From Aequorivita antarctica (GTDB lineage: Bacteria; Bacteroidota; Bacteroidia; Flavobacteriales; Flavobacteriaceae), in assembly GCF_007997155.1 (NCBI RefSeq), contig NZ_VORT01000002.1, positions 1 through 64,000 on the forward strand: DNA of 64,000 bases. Reading direction: 5' to 3'. Shown piece by piece: positions 52,937 through 61,511 of this stretch. A model generated the notes under the pieces. The model was given only the letters and a program-made list of their open reading frames with translations. It did no database searches and was not told where the DNA came from. Every line of letters begins with the position of its first letter. Positions within the stretch are counted from its first letter, which is position 1. A program made the position numbers and the translations under genes.

Positions 52937-52965
52937 AGCCCGTCAGGAAAAAAACCTGACGGGCT
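52937..52965 (-). terminator. Attenuator terminator before asnB
   Basis: A perfect 11-bp GC-rich stem AGCCCGTCAGG/CCTGACGGGCT with a 7-nt loop, followed on the minus strand by about nine T. It lies 21 bp after the leader-peptide stop and 41 bp before the asnB ATG, the position of an attenuator. It may also end transcription from the E1 gene. Confidence 0.85.
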
Positions 52966-52981
52966 GTATATCGCGACAAGT
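52954..52981 (-). promoter_or_regulatory. Candidate antiterminator hairpin
   Basis: On the minus strand ACTTGTCG (52981-52974) can pair with CGTCAGGT (52961-52954): seven pairs, one of them G-U, with a U-U mismatch and a 12-nt loop. This structure would use up the 5' arm of the terminator at 52955-52965, so the two are mutually exclusive. It starts 5 bases after the leader stop, where a ribosome waiting at the stop codon would cover it. Confidence 0.5.
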
Positions 52982-52986
52982 TTTTG

Positions 52987-53034
52987 TTACGGCAGCACGT
53001 TATTATTATTTGTATTTAGGCTGAAATGTAACAT
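52987..53034 (-). CDS. Asn-rich leader peptide of asnB
   Basis: A 15-codon frame, ATG at 53034 to TAA at 52987, encodes MLHFSLNTNNNNVLP. Five of 15 residues are Asn, four of them consecutive (three AAT, one AAC), and the product limited by AsnB is asparagine. The frame sits between the E1 gene and the attenuator terminator, on the asnB strand. A TACTTTAG sequence about 30 bp upstream (minus strand, 53071-53064) is one mismatch from the TAnnTTTG -7 box. Chance occurrence of four Asn codons is possible in AT-rich DNA, but the combination with the terminator and competing hairpin is persuasive. Confidence 0.7.
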   Translation of the reverse strand: MLHFSLNTNNNNVLP

Positions 53035-53119
53035 AAACTCGTTTTTATTTATTTAATGAGTTACTAAAGTAATATAAATTTTTAAACTAAAAAAAATAAA
53101 ATTATTCTTAAAGCTATGC

Positions 53120-55534
53120 TTAACGAAGCTTTGGAAATTCTGAGGGATTTACCTCGTGCATAATTTCATAAACCTTTTCATAAACATCTTCCACAGAAGG
53201 TTTGCTGAAATAATCGCCATCCGTTCCATAAGCGGGACGGTGATCTTTAGCGGCAAGCGTTTGTGGTTTGCTGTCTAAATGTTTGTATCCACCTTGAACA
53301 TCTAAAATGTTTTGAAGTATATAAGCTGAAGCCCCACCAGACACGTCTTCGTCAATAACGAGTAAACGGTTAGTTTTGGCTACGCTTTTTACCATATCGT
53401 GATTAAGATCTAAAGGAAGCAAAGATTGCACGTCAATAATTTCGACATCTATTCCTGCTTGTTGCAGCTCTTTTGCGGCTTCTTCTACAATTCGCAATGT
53501 ACTTCCGTAAGAAACCAAAGTAATATCTGTTCCTTCTTTAATGGTTTCAACAACACCAATTGGGGTTTTAAGTTCGCCGAGGTTGTTCGGCATTTTTTCC
53601 TTTAAACGGTAGCCGTTCAAACATTCAATAACCAATGCAGGTTCGTCAGTTTCAAGCAAAGTGTTGTAAAAACCTGCAGCTTTGGTCATATTTCGCGGCA
53701 CAAGAATATACATTCCGCGTAGTAAGTGGATTAAACCTCCCATTTGCGAACCACTGTGCCAAATTCCTTCTAGTCTGTGACCACGGGTTCTAACAATCAA
53801 TGGTGCTTTTTGGGTGCCATTTGTGCGGTAGCGCGTGGTTACCAAATCGTCACTCATTATCTGGAGGCAATACAATATATAATCTAAGTATTGAATTTCA
53901 GCAATAGGGCGCAGTCCGCGTAATGCCATCCCAATTCCCTGACCGAGAATTGTAGCTTCACGAATTCCAACATCGGCAACTCTTAGTTTGCCGTATTTTT
54001 CTTGCATGCCTTCCAAACCTTGGTTTACGTCGCCAATCTCGCCACTGTCTTCCCCAAAAATTAATACTTCGGGATGTTTTGTGAAAATAGCATCAAAGTT
54101 GTCACGAATAATTAAACGTCCATCTACTTCTTCTGCATCTTTAGCATAGGAGGGAAGTACCTCTTTTATGGTTTTTCCGTTCTCTTTTGCTTCACTATAA
54201 AGGTGCGCGCTGTATTTGGGTTGAATTATTTCGAAATAATTTTCAATCCAATCCTGAAGCTGTTTCTTTTCTGAAGAATCTTCGCCCACCACATAGCGCA
54301 GCGCTTTTCTGGTTGAGGCGATAATATCTTTACGAAGTGGTTCTTTTTCAGAAGCCAATTCGTTTTTTATTTTTTCAATGAAATTTTTGTTTGCGCTGTT
54401 CTCAGCTAAATTGCCAAGCAATAAAATGGCTTCCTCTTGCTCATTTTTCTGAGGAGCTAGAAAAGCCGCCCAGGCCGCTTTTTTACCATCGCGAACTTTT
54501 TTCTTTATATCGTTTTCAATTTCTACGAGGGTTTCTTCCGTGGCAATATCGCTACTAATCATCCACTCGCGCATTTTTACGTTACAGTCGTATTTTGCTT
54601 CCCATTCCAAACGTTCCTTGCTTTTGTAGCGTTCGTGAGAGCCGCTAGTACTGTGGCCTTGTGGTTGGGTTAACTGTTGCACGTGAATTAAAACGGGAAC
54701 GTGGTCTTCTCTTGCAATTTTTGAAGCACGGTTGTAAACCTCGATCAATTCGGGGTAATCCCAACCTTTTACACGGATTATTTCGTAACCATCTTCTTCT
54801 TCATTGCGTTGAAACCCTTTTAATACTTCAGAAATGTTTTCTTTGGTGGTTTGATATTTTGCGTGAACTGAAATTCCGTATTCATCGTCCCAAACACTCA
54901 TTACCATTGGCACTTGCAAAACACCGGCGGCGTTTATGGTTTCCCAGAAAAGGCCTTCGCTGGTGCTGGCGTTTCCAATAGTTCCCCAAGCAACTTCGTT
55001 ACCATTGATGGAGAAATTGGTTTTGTTTTCAATTCCTTTTATGTTTCTAAAAATCTTTGAAGCCTGTGCCAAGCCCAGCAAACGTGGCATTTGCCCCGCA
55101 GTAGGTGAAATATCGGCACTGCTATTTTTTTGCTGTGTAAGGTTTTTCCAACTACCATCCTCGTTCAGACTGTGAGTGGCGAAGTGGCCTCCCATTTGTC
55201 TTCCCGCGCTCATTGGGTCTGCTTTTATGTCTGTATGTGCATAAAGCCCTGCAAAAAACTGTTCAATAGTCAGCTTTCCAATGGCCATCATAAAGGTTTG
55301 GTCCCTGTAGTACCCACTACGCCAGTCGCCATTTTTAAATGCTTTGGCCCAAGCCAGTTGTGGCACTTCTTTTCCGTCACCGAAAATTCCAAATTTTGCC
55401 TTACCGGTAAGCACTTCGCGACGGCCCAACAAACTACATTCACGGCTGGTTACTGCTATTTTATAATCGTTAATAACGGTTTCCTTAAAATCGTCAAAAG
55501 AAATCTCTCCGTTGGTTTTTGGGTTTGTCTGCAT
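53120..55534 (-). CDS. Fused alpha/beta E1 component of 2-oxoacid dehydrogenase
   Basis: An 804-residue ThDP-dependent E1 with alpha and beta subunits in one chain, as is usual in Flavobacteriia for branched-chain 2-oxoacid (2-oxoisovalerate) dehydrogenase. The alpha half (1-~420) has YYRDQTFMMAIG, AGRQMGGHFATHSL and NGNEVAWGTIGNASTSEGLFWETIN (ThDP/Mg motif). The beta half (~480-804) has FGEDSGEIGDVNQGLEGMQEKYG, IREATILGQGIGMALRGLRPIAEIQY and LLVIDEDVSGGASAYI. The ATG at 55534 is preferred over a TTG at 55558. It feeds odd/iso-branched acyl-CoA primers for iso-fatty acids. E2 and E3 are elsewhere. Confidence 0.92.
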   Translation of the reverse strand: MQTNPKTNGEISFDDFKETVINDYKIAVTSRECSLLGRREVLTGKAKFGIFGDGKEVPQLAWAKAFKNGDWRSGYYRDQTFMMAIGKLTIEQFFAGLYAHTDIKADPMSAGRQMGGHFATHSLNEDGSWKNLTQQKNSSADISPTAGQMPRLLGLAQASKIFRNIKGIENKTNFSINGNEVAWGTIGNASTSEGLFWETINAAGVLQVPMVMSVWDDEYGISVHAKYQTTKENISEVLKGFQRNEEEDGYEIIRVKGWDYPELIEVYNRASKIAREDHVPVLIHVQQLTQPQGHSTSGSHERYKSKERLEWEAKYDCNVKMREWMISSDIATEETLVEIENDIKKKVRDGKKAAWAAFLAPQKNEQEEAILLLGNLAENSANKNFIEKIKNELASEKEPLRKDIIASTRKALRYVVGEDSSEKKQLQDWIENYFEIIQPKYSAHLYSEAKENGKTIKEVLPSYAKDAEEVDGRLIIRDNFDAIFTKHPEVLIFGEDSGEIGDVNQGLEGMQEKYGKLRVADVGIREATILGQGIGMALRGLRPIAEIQYLDYILYCLQIMSDDLVTTRYRTNGTQKAPLIVRTRGHRLEGIWHSGSQMGGLIHLLRGMYILVPRNMTKAAGFYNTLLETDEPALVIECLNGYRLKEKMPNNLGELKTPIGVVETIKEGTDITLVSYGSTLRIVEEAAKELQQAGIDVEIIDVQSLLPLDLNHDMVKSVAKTNRLLVIDEDVSGGASAYILQNILDVQGGYKHLDSKPQTLAAKDHRPAYGTDGDYFSKPSVEDVYEKVYEIMHEVNPSEFPKLR

Positions 55535-55629
55535 TAGAAATGGTTTTGATATTTGCAAAAATAGCGAAATTGAGGGTGTTTCACAACGCTTTGCACAGGT
55601 GATTTTTGAAAAGAAATAGTTTTATGAAC

Positions 55630-55854
55630 TCAAGCTTTTTTGGTCGGAACTAGCTTAAGTATCAATAATCTAATCAAGAGGACGAAAGGCAATCCATGGA
55701 ACAAAACATCGAACCAATCTGCGGCTTGCATCCCTTGGGCACCGCCAGCAATCCATTTTAGTTTCCCCCAAATGTGTGGCTCTGGGAGGAAAGGGGCCAG
55801 CCCCAGCGTGAGGCAAAGAAGGATGATGATGCGCCAGTTGTTTAATAGTTGCAT
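55630..55854 (-). CDS. Small two-helix membrane protein
   Basis: A 74-residue protein with two transmembrane helices (IIILLCLTLGLAPFLP and FDVLFHGLPFVLLIRLLIL) around a conserved-looking loop KLKWIAGGAQGMQAADWFD. Such small proteins recur in Flavobacteriia and I know of no function. It lies 95 bp upstream of the E1 gene on the same strand and could be co-transcribed with it. Confidence 0.6.
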   Translation of the reverse strand: MQLLNNWRIIILLCLTLGLAPFLPEPHIWGKLKWIAGGAQGMQAADWFDVLFHGLPFVLLIRLLILKLVPTKKA

Positions 55855-55872
55855 GCTGAGATTGGTTAATTC

Positions 55873-55897
55873 GACACTTCGACAAGCTCAGTGTGTC
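55873..55897. repeat. CTTCGACAAGCTCAG-type dispersed palindrome
   Basis: GACAC...GTGTC flank CTTCGACAAGCTCAG, the reverse-complement type of the repeat after dnaK (37249-37268). It sits just upstream of the small membrane protein gene. Confidence 0.6.
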
Positions 55898-55939
55898 AAA
55901 TTTGTTTATTTAACATTTGAAAAGGTTTGAGGTATAAAA

Positions 55940-55963
55940 AAATCCTCGGCGAACCAAGGATTT
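55940..55963 (-). terminator. Terminator of the YegP-like gene
   Basis: 7-bp stem AAATCCT/AGGATTT with a 10-nt loop and a minus-strand T run, 17 bp after the stop. Confidence 0.65.
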
Positions 55964-55979
55964 CATTTATGAAAAAAAA

Positions 55980-56300
55980 TTACTCCACTTCTTTTACAGA
56001 AGCTCCAGGAGCATTTTTGCGTACAGATTCAATTCCATTTTTAGCGCCACTTTCTGCAGCATACATTTGGCTACTGCCAATAATCTGACCATTTGTAGCT
56101 TTAATATTGAAATGGATTTTCCCGTTTTTGGCAGTTTTCATTTCAAAACTGTCATCCTTTCCACAGTTCTTTTGAACAGATTCAATGCCGTTCATTGCTG
56201 AAGCTTTAGTAGCATACATCTGGCTTGAGAGTATTACTTGCCCGTTACTTGCTTTTAAAGTAAAGTGAAATTTATCACCGCTTTTTTTGAGTTCAAACAT
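55980..56300 (-). CDS. YegP-family protein with two DUF1508 repeats
   Basis: A 106-residue cytosolic protein with two copies of the DUF1508 unit. The first (1-49) reads FHFTLKASNGQVILSSQMYATKASAMNGIESVQKN and the second (51-98) IHFNIKATNGQIIGSSQMYAAESGAKNGIESVRKN. Each forms a small beta-beta-beta-alpha unit; YegP homologues are of unknown function. It is followed by its own terminator. Confidence 0.9.
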   Translation of the reverse strand: MFELKKSGDKFHFTLKASNGQVILSSQMYATKASAMNGIESVQKNCGKDDSFEMKTAKNGKIHFNIKATNGQIIGSSQMYAAESGAKNGIESVRKNAPGASVKEVE

Positions 56301-56403
56301 AATTTAGGTGTTTAAAGATTACTGAATATTTGAAAGCTCAATATCGTGAAAAACGAGATGTTTTAAAAATAACTGAAAGCTTTTTTATTAATAATTTCAT
56401 TAT

Positions 56404-56727
56404 TTATTTAAACATATCCAACCCTGGAATATTTGGCATTCCATCTTTGGCAACTGCAGCAATTTCGGTTTCGTTTACGTTTGTGGCTTTTTCAATGGCC
56501 TTGTTCAATGTCAAAACTAGGTAATCCTCTAACTGTTCTTTGTCTTCCAAAAGGCTATCAGCAATTTCAATAGTTTTAATTTTTCGGTTTGCGGTTAGCG
56601 TTATTTTCAAAAGTCCGTCGCTGCTACATTCGTCAATAAGCACTGTATCCAATCGTTTTTTTGTGGCCTCCACTTTTGCCTGTGTCTCTTTCAGTTTGCC
56701 CATCATTCCCATTAAATCTCCAAACAT
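56404..56727 (-). CDS. YbaB/EbfC nucleoid-associated protein
   Basis: A 107-residue DNA-binding protein. [77 protein letters not shown] shows the helix-strand-helix of the YbaB dimer. It binds DNA with little sequence specificity. In Proteobacteria it is linked to dnaX-recR; here neither is nearby. It is divergent from the oligopeptidase gene (61 bp). Confidence 0.88.
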   Translation of the reverse strand: MFGDLMGMMGKLKETQAKVEATKKRLDTVLIDECSSDGLLKITLTANRKIKTIEIADSLLEDKEQLEDYLVLTLNKAIEKATNVNETEIAAVAKDGMPNIPGLDMFK

Positions 56728-56788
56728 ATTTTTTTGTTTTAGTTTGCTGCAAATTTACTAATTTGTCTCGCTATTCAACAACCTTATA

Positions 56789-58927
56789 ATGATGAAAAAA
56801 TTCGCCTTAGTTTCAATTGCTTCCCTTATTTTTGCAGCTTCAATAAATGCGCAGGAAACTTCAACAGCTATTATGAAAATTACTCCCCCAAAAGCCGAAA
56901 AAATCGCTAAGGAATTAAAAACCCAAAGCGACGTTCGCATTGATAATTATTATTGGCTCAACAATCCCGAAGACGAAAAAGTAATTGACTATTTAAAGGA
57001 AGAAAACAATTATTATGAGGAGATGACCGCAAACACCAAAAAGTTCAAAGTAGATCTTTTTGAGGAAATGAAGGCAAGAATAAAAGAAGATGACGAATCT
57101 GTTCCTTACAAACTGAACGGTTATTATTATATAACTCGTTTTGAAACTGGAAAGGATTACCCGATTTATACGCGAAAAAAAGGTTCGCTGGACGCAACAG
57201 AAGAAATTCTTTTTGACGTAAATGAAATGGCGAAAGACCATTCCTATTACAATCTTAGCGGGCTGAATGTTTCCGAAGACAACAAACTGGTTTCTTTTGG
57301 TGTTGACACTTTAAGCCGAAGGAAATACGACATCTTCATTAAAAATATTGAAACAGGCGAAATTTATCCAGAAAGAATTCCTTTAACAACTGGAAGCGCT
57401 ACCTGGGATAGCGATAACAAAGTACTTTTTTACACTCGAAAGGACGAAAAAACCCTTCGAGCAGATAGAATTTACCGTCACATTTTGGGAACGGACCCAA
57501 TTACGGATGAACTTGTTTTTACTGAAGGAGACGAAACTTTTGGAACCTATGTTTACAAAACAAAGTCGAAAAAATTTATCGTAATCGGTTGTTACAGTAC
57601 GCTTACTTCAGAATATCGTGTTTTAGAATCCAATAATCCAATGGGGGAATTTAAAATATTTCAACTGCGTGAAAGAGGTTTGGAATACAGTATTTCGCAT
57701 TATGAAAACAATTGGTACGTTTTGACCAATAAAGATAAAGCACTCAATTTTAAATTGATGAAAACTTCGGAAGGTAAAACTTCCAAAGAAAATTGGGTTG
57801 ATATGATTCCGCACAGAACCGATGTTTTGTTGGAAGACATTGACATTTTCAAGGATTATTTGGTTGTTAGTGAGCGAAACAACGGGCTTACGCAAATCCG
57901 TATAAAAAAATGGGATGGTAAAGAAGATTATTACCTTCCTTTTGATAACGAAACCTACACAGCCTATTCCTCGCAAAACCCAGAGTTCGATACAAAAATA
58001 TTGCGTTACGGATACAATTCATTGAATACGCCTGCTTCGGTTATTGATTTCAATATGGAAACCAAAGAGAAAACAGTTTTAAAGGAAACTGAGGTTTTGG
58101 GCGGCAAGTTTGATAAAAATAATTATGAAACCGAGCGTTTATGGGCAACGGCCTCTGACGGAACCAAAATACCGATGTCGGTTATATATAGAAAAGGAAT
58201 CAAAAAAGACGGCAAAAACCCATTATTGATTTACGGTTATGGCTCATATGGAGCCACGATTGACCCATATTTTTCAACTGTAAGATTAAGTCTTTTGGAC
58301 CGCGGATTTATCTTTGCAATCGCACACGTTCGTGGTGGAGAGTATATGGGAAGACAATGGTACGAGGATGGCAAGCTGCTAAAAAAGAAAAATACTTTTA
58401 CTGATTTTATTGATGCTTCAAAATATTTGATTGCCGAAGGTTATACTTCCAAAGAACATCTATACGCTTCTGGTGGTTCTGCTGGCGGACTTTTGATGGG
58501 TGCCATTGCGAATATGGCTCCCGAGTTATATAACGGGATAATAGCTTCAGTTCCGTTCGTGGATGTTGTTACGACTATGCTCGACGATTCAATTCCATTA
58601 ACCACAGGCGAATATGACGAATGGGGAAACCCAAATGAGGTGGAATATTATAATTATATGAAAAGTTATTCACCGTATGATAATGTAGAAGTGAAAGCCT
58701 ATCCAAATATGCTTGTAACAACTGGTCTACACGACAGCCAAGTGCAATATTGGGAACCTGCAAAATGGGTTGCCAAGCTTAGAGATTTAAAAACCGACAA
58801 TAACATTCTTTTATTACAAACGAATATGGATGCAGGACACGGCGGGGCTTCTGGGCGTTTTGAAGCTTTAAAGGAAGTAGCGATGGATTATGCCTTTTTA
58901 TTGGATTTGGAAGGAATTAAGAAGTAA
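56789..58927 (+). CDS. Exported S9-family prolyl oligopeptidase (oligopeptidase B-like)
   Basis: A 712-residue serine peptidase with signal peptide (KFALVSIASLIFAASINAQ). An N-terminal beta-propeller domain (about 40-460) is followed by the alpha/beta-hydrolase domain. The Ser564 nucleophile is in YASGGSAGGLLMGA. The Asp is in TTGLHDSQVQYWEPAKW and the His in MDAGHGGASGRFEA. IAHVRGGEYMGRQWYEDGKLLKKKNTF is the classical S9A segment. The triad is intact. Two ATGs in tandem (56789, 56792) leave the exact start open by one residue. It is exported, so it acts on peptides in the periplasm or outside. Confidence 0.92.
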   Translation: MMKKFALVSIASLIFAASINAQETSTAIMKITPPKAEKIAKELKTQSDVRIDNYYWLNNPEDEKVIDYLKEENNYYEEMTANTKKFKVDLFEEMKARIKEDDESVPYKLNGYYYITRFETGKDYPIYTRKKGSLDATEEILFDVNEMAKDHSYYNLSGLNVSEDNKLVSFGVDTLSRRKYDIFIKNIETGEIYPERIPLTTGSATWDSDNKVLFYTRKDEKTLRADRIYRHILGTDPITDELVFTEGDETFGTYVYKTKSKKFIVIGCYSTLTSEYRVLESNNPMGEFKIFQLRERGLEYSISHYENNWYVLTNKDKALNFKLMKTSEGKTSKENWVDMIPHRTDVLLEDIDIFKDYLVVSERNNGLTQIRIKKWDGKEDYYLPFDNETYTAYSSQNPEFDTKILRYGYNSLNTPASVIDFNMETKEKTVLKETEVLGGKFDKNNYETERLWATASDGTKIPMSVIYRKGIKKDGKNPLLIYGYGSYGATIDPYFSTVRLSLLDRGFIFAIAHVRGGEYMGRQWYEDGKLLKKKNTFTDFIDASKYLIAEGYTSKEHLYASGGSAGGLLMGAIANMAPELYNGIIASVPFVDVVTTMLDDSIPLTTGEYDEWGNPNEVEYYNYMKSYSPYDNVEVKAYPNMLVTTGLHDSQVQYWEPAKWVAKLRDLKTDNNILLLQTNMDAGHGGASGRFEALKEVAMDYAFLLDLEGIKK

Positions 58928-58941
58928 TAAAAATATTTGCT

Positions 58942-58989
58942 TACCTTTGTGCGGTTAAAATTTTCAGTTTCAAACTGAAGTCATTTTAA
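58942..58989 (+). promoter_or_regulatory. TACCTTTG promoter box and 5'-UTR double hairpin
   Basis: TACCTTTG at 58942-58949 is an exact -7 match. The leader starting about 5 bases later folds into TTAAAAT (58955-58961) with ATTTTAA (58983-58989) and, inside, TTCAGTTT (58963-58970) with AAACTGAA (58972-58979) around a single C. A hairpin at the very 5' end may stabilise the mRNA or be a regulatory site. Confidence 0.45.
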
Positions 58990-59005
58990 AACGAACTCCC
59001 TCTTT

Positions 59006-60043
59006 ATGAAAGAAGAAATAAAAGCCCACAATAACGTGTTGGAACTTATAGGTAACACACCGTTGATAAAGCTTAACAAAATTACCCAAAAGATGAAGGG
59101 TAATTATTTCGCAAAAGTAGAAGCGTTCAATCCTGGTCATTCTACCAAAGACCGTATTGCACTCTATATTATTGAAGAAGCCGAAAGAAAAGGAATCCTT
59201 AAACCAGGCGATACCATTATTGAAACCACAAGTGGAAATACCGGTTTCAGTATTGCGATGGTAAGCATTATTAAAGGATACGAATGTATTTTGGCGGTAA
59301 GTTCAAAATCTTCGGCGGATAAAATTGATATGCTGAAAACAATGGGCGCGAAGGTATATGTATGCCCAGCTCACGTTAGTGCGGATGATCCACGTTCGTA
59401 TTACGAAGTAGCAAAAAAACTTCACAGCGAAATAAAAGGTTCGGTTTACATCAATCAATATTTCAACGAACTAAACATTGATGCGCATTATCTGACCACT
59501 GGCCCTGAAATTTGGGAACAAACCGCAGGAAAAATCACACATTTGATAGCATGCAGCGGAACTGGAGGAACCATTTCTGGAACGGCACGTTTCTTAAAAG
59601 AAAAAAATCCAAATATTAGAGTAATCGGAATTGACGCTTACGGCTCGGTTCTTCAGAAATACCATCAAACCAAAGAGTTTGACGCTAATGAAATTTATCC
59701 TTACCGCATTGAAGGTTTAGGAAAAAATTTGATTCCTACCGCTACAGATTTCAATATTATAGACAAGTTTGAAAAAGTAACTGATGAGAGCAGTGCGCAT
59801 ACCGCACGCGAGCTTGCAAAGACAGAAGGACTTTTTGTAGGTTATACCAGCGGCGCAGCTATGCAGGGTATAAAACAACTTGAGGAAGAAGGTGAATTTA
59901 ACGAAAACAGCAACATTGTTGTAATCTTCCCAGATCACGGTTCTCGCTATATGAGTAAAATTTACAATGACGAATGGATGCAACAGCAAGGTTTCTTCGA
60001 TTCCGAAACTGCTGAAATTCATCAAATTGAATATATAAAATAA
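59006..60043 (+). CDS. Cysteine-synthase-fold PLP enzyme, candidate cysteate synthase
   Basis: A 345-residue fold-type II PLP enzyme. The PLP Lys48 is in [16 protein letters not shown], the phosphate loop is [15 protein letters not shown], and [15 protein letters not shown] and [13 protein letters not shown] complete the site. Members include O-acetylserine sulfhydrylase, cystathionine beta-synthase and the O-phosphoserine-dependent cysteate synthase of capnine synthesis. The next gene downstream is an alpha-oxoamine synthase. In Bacteroidota that pairing is reported for sulfonolipids (CapA-CapB), so cysteate synthase is my preferred reading. Ordinary cysteine synthase remains possible. A terminator lies between the two. 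Confidence 0.8.
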   Translation: MKEEIKAHNNVLELIGNTPLIKLNKITQKMKGNYFAKVEAFNPGHSTKDRIALYIIEEAERKGILKPGDTIIETTSGNTGFSIAMVSIIKGYECILAVSSKSSADKIDMLKTMGAKVYVCPAHVSADDPRSYYEVAKKLHSEIKGSVYINQYFNELNIDAHYLTTGPEIWEQTAGKITHLIACSGTGGTISGTARFLKEKNPNIRVIGIDAYGSVLQKYHQTKEFDANEIYPYRIEGLGKNLIPTATDFNIIDKFEKVTDESSAHTARELAKTEGLFVGYTSGAAMQGIKQLEEEGEFNENSNIVVIFPDHGSRYMSKIYNDEWMQQQGFFDSETAEIHQIEYIK

Positions 60044-60063
60044 ATTACAAAATAGATTTTTTT

Positions 60064-60094
60064 AAATCCCGATTGGTATTCGCCATCGGGATTT
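60064..60094 (+). terminator. Intrinsic terminator
   Basis: Perfect 10-bp stem AAATCCCGAT/ATCGGGATTT with an 11-nt loop and T run, 20 bp after the PLP enzyme stop. Confidence 0.8.
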
Positions 60095-60171
60095 TTGATT
60101 TTTAAGTTGATTGCTTTCTAAAATCTCATGTCCAAAACCTAAAATCTTACAATAATTTAATTAATTTTGTC

Positions 60172-60179
60172 CCGTATTT
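60172..60179 (+). promoter_or_regulatory. TAATTTTG -7 box
   Basis: A TAnnTTTG match 15 bp before the ATG at 60195, giving the oxoamine synthase its own promoter after the terminator. Confidence 0.45.
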
Positions 60180-60194
60180 TAACAATAAACGTTG

Positions 60195-61460
60195 ATGAGA
60201 GATTTATTCGATAAAATTTATAAAGATAAAGGCCCTTTGGGAAAATGGGCTGAACAAGCGGAAGGCTATTTTGTGTTCCCAAAACTGGAGGGTCCCATTT
60301 CCAATAGGATGAAATTTAAGGGCAAAGATGTAATCACTTGGAGTATCAACGATTATTTAGGTCTTGCAAATCATCCCGAAGTTAGAAAAGTAGATGCCGA
60401 AGCAGCTGCCAAATGGGGCTCAGCTTATCCAATGGGCGCCCGAATGATGAGCGGTCACACAGATCTTCACGAGCAACTTCAAAGAGAGCTCGCAGCATTT
60501 GTGAGTAAAGAAGCGGCATATTTACTGAATTTTGGTTACCAAGGAATGGTTTCAACAATAGATGCACTGGTTTCAAAAGACGATGTGATTGTTTATGATG
60601 TTGATGCCCATGCTTGTATTATTGACGGGGTTCGCCTTCACTTGGGGCAACGCTTCACCTACAGGCACAACGATATGGAAAGTATCGAAAAAAACCTACA
60701 GCGCGCTACAAAAGTTGCCGAAAAAACTGGCGGTGGAATTCTTCTTATCTCTGAAGGTGTTTTCGGAATGCGCGGGGAGCAAGGAAAATTGAAAGAAATT
60801 ATTGAACTTAAGAAAAAGTACAAATTCCGCTTTTTTGTGGATGATGCACATGGTTTTGGTACTCTTGGTAAAACAGGAGCCGGAGCAGGTGAGGAACAAG
60901 GTGTACAAGATGGAATTGATGTGTATTTTGCCACTTTCGCAAAGTCAATGGCAAGTACAGGAGCATTTATTGCTGGTGATGAAGAAATAATGAATTACCT
61001 AAAATACAATTTGCGCTCACAAATGTTTGCAAAATCATTACAGATGGTTTTGGTGGAAGGTGCTTTGAAGCGTTTGGATATGCTTCGCACTATGCCTGAA
61101 TTGAAAGAAAAACTTTGGGAGAACGTAAACGCACTGCAAGGCGGACTAAAAAAGAGAGGTTTTGATATTGGAACAACGCAAAGTTGCGTAACGCCAGTTT
61201 ATTTGAAGGGAAGTATTCCAGAAGCAATGGCATTGGTAAAAGACCTTCGTGAAAACCACGGAATTTTCTGTTCAATCGTTGTTTACCCAGTAATTCCAAA
61301 AGGATTGATTCTTTTAAGAATGATTCCGACAGCTTCACATAATTTACAAGATATTGAAGAGACCTTGGAAGCGTTTTCAGCAATCCGTGAGCGATTGGAG
61401 AATGGAATTTACAAACGTCTTTCTGCGGCTGTTGCTGAAGCGATGGGAGAGAAAATCTAA
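60195..61460 (+). CDS. Alpha-oxoamine synthase (serine palmitoyltransferase / cysteate acyltransferase type)
   Basis: A 421-residue PLP enzyme condensing an amino acid with an acyl-CoA or acyl-ACP. Motifs: WSINDYLGLANHPEV, GARMMSGHTDLHEQLQRELAAF, LNFGYQGMVSTIDAL, DAHACIIDGVRL, the PLP Asp/His pair in FFVDDAHGFGTLGKTGAGAGEEQG, and the Schiff-base Lys250 in TFAKSMASTGAFIAG. Length and N-terminus fit Spt/CapB rather than Kbl or BioF (about 395 residues). With the cysteine-synthase-like gene upstream, cysteate is a likely co-substrate (3-ketocapnine synthesis). It shares a terminator with the convergent GNAT gene. Confidence 0.85.
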   Translation: MRDLFDKIYKDKGPLGKWAEQAEGYFVFPKLEGPISNRMKFKGKDVITWSINDYLGLANHPEVRKVDAEAAAKWGSAYPMGARMMSGHTDLHEQLQRELAAFVSKEAAYLLNFGYQGMVSTIDALVSKDDVIVYDVDAHACIIDGVRLHLGQRFTYRHNDMESIEKNLQRATKVAEKTGGGILLISEGVFGMRGEQGKLKEIIELKKKYKFRFFVDDAHGFGTLGKTGAGAGEEQGVQDGIDVYFATFAKSMASTGAFIAGDEEIMNYLKYNLRSQMFAKSLQMVLVEGALKRLDMLRTMPELKEKLWENVNALQGGLKKRGFDIGTTQSCVTPVYLKGSIPEAMALVKDLRENHGIFCSIVVYPVIPKGLILLRMIPTASHNLQDIEETLEAFSAIRERLENGIYKRLSAAVAEAMGEKI

Positions 61461-61477
61461 GAAGTTAAATTTATATA

Positions 61478-61511
61478 TTGAAAAATCCACCTTCTATGGT
61501 GGATTTTTCAA
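61478..61511. terminator. Bidirectional terminator
   Basis: Perfect 14-bp stem TTGAAAAATCCACC/GGTGGATTTTTCAA with a 6-nt loop, lying exactly between the two convergent stop codons. Both ends carry A/T tracts. Confidence 0.9.

Noticed and set aside
52937-52965. Reading the hairpin before asnB only as the E1 dehydrogenase terminator
   Set aside because: It may serve that too, but it lies 155 bp from the E1 stop, with the Asn-rich frame between and the asnB start only 41 bp beyond. Attenuator placement explains more of what is seen.
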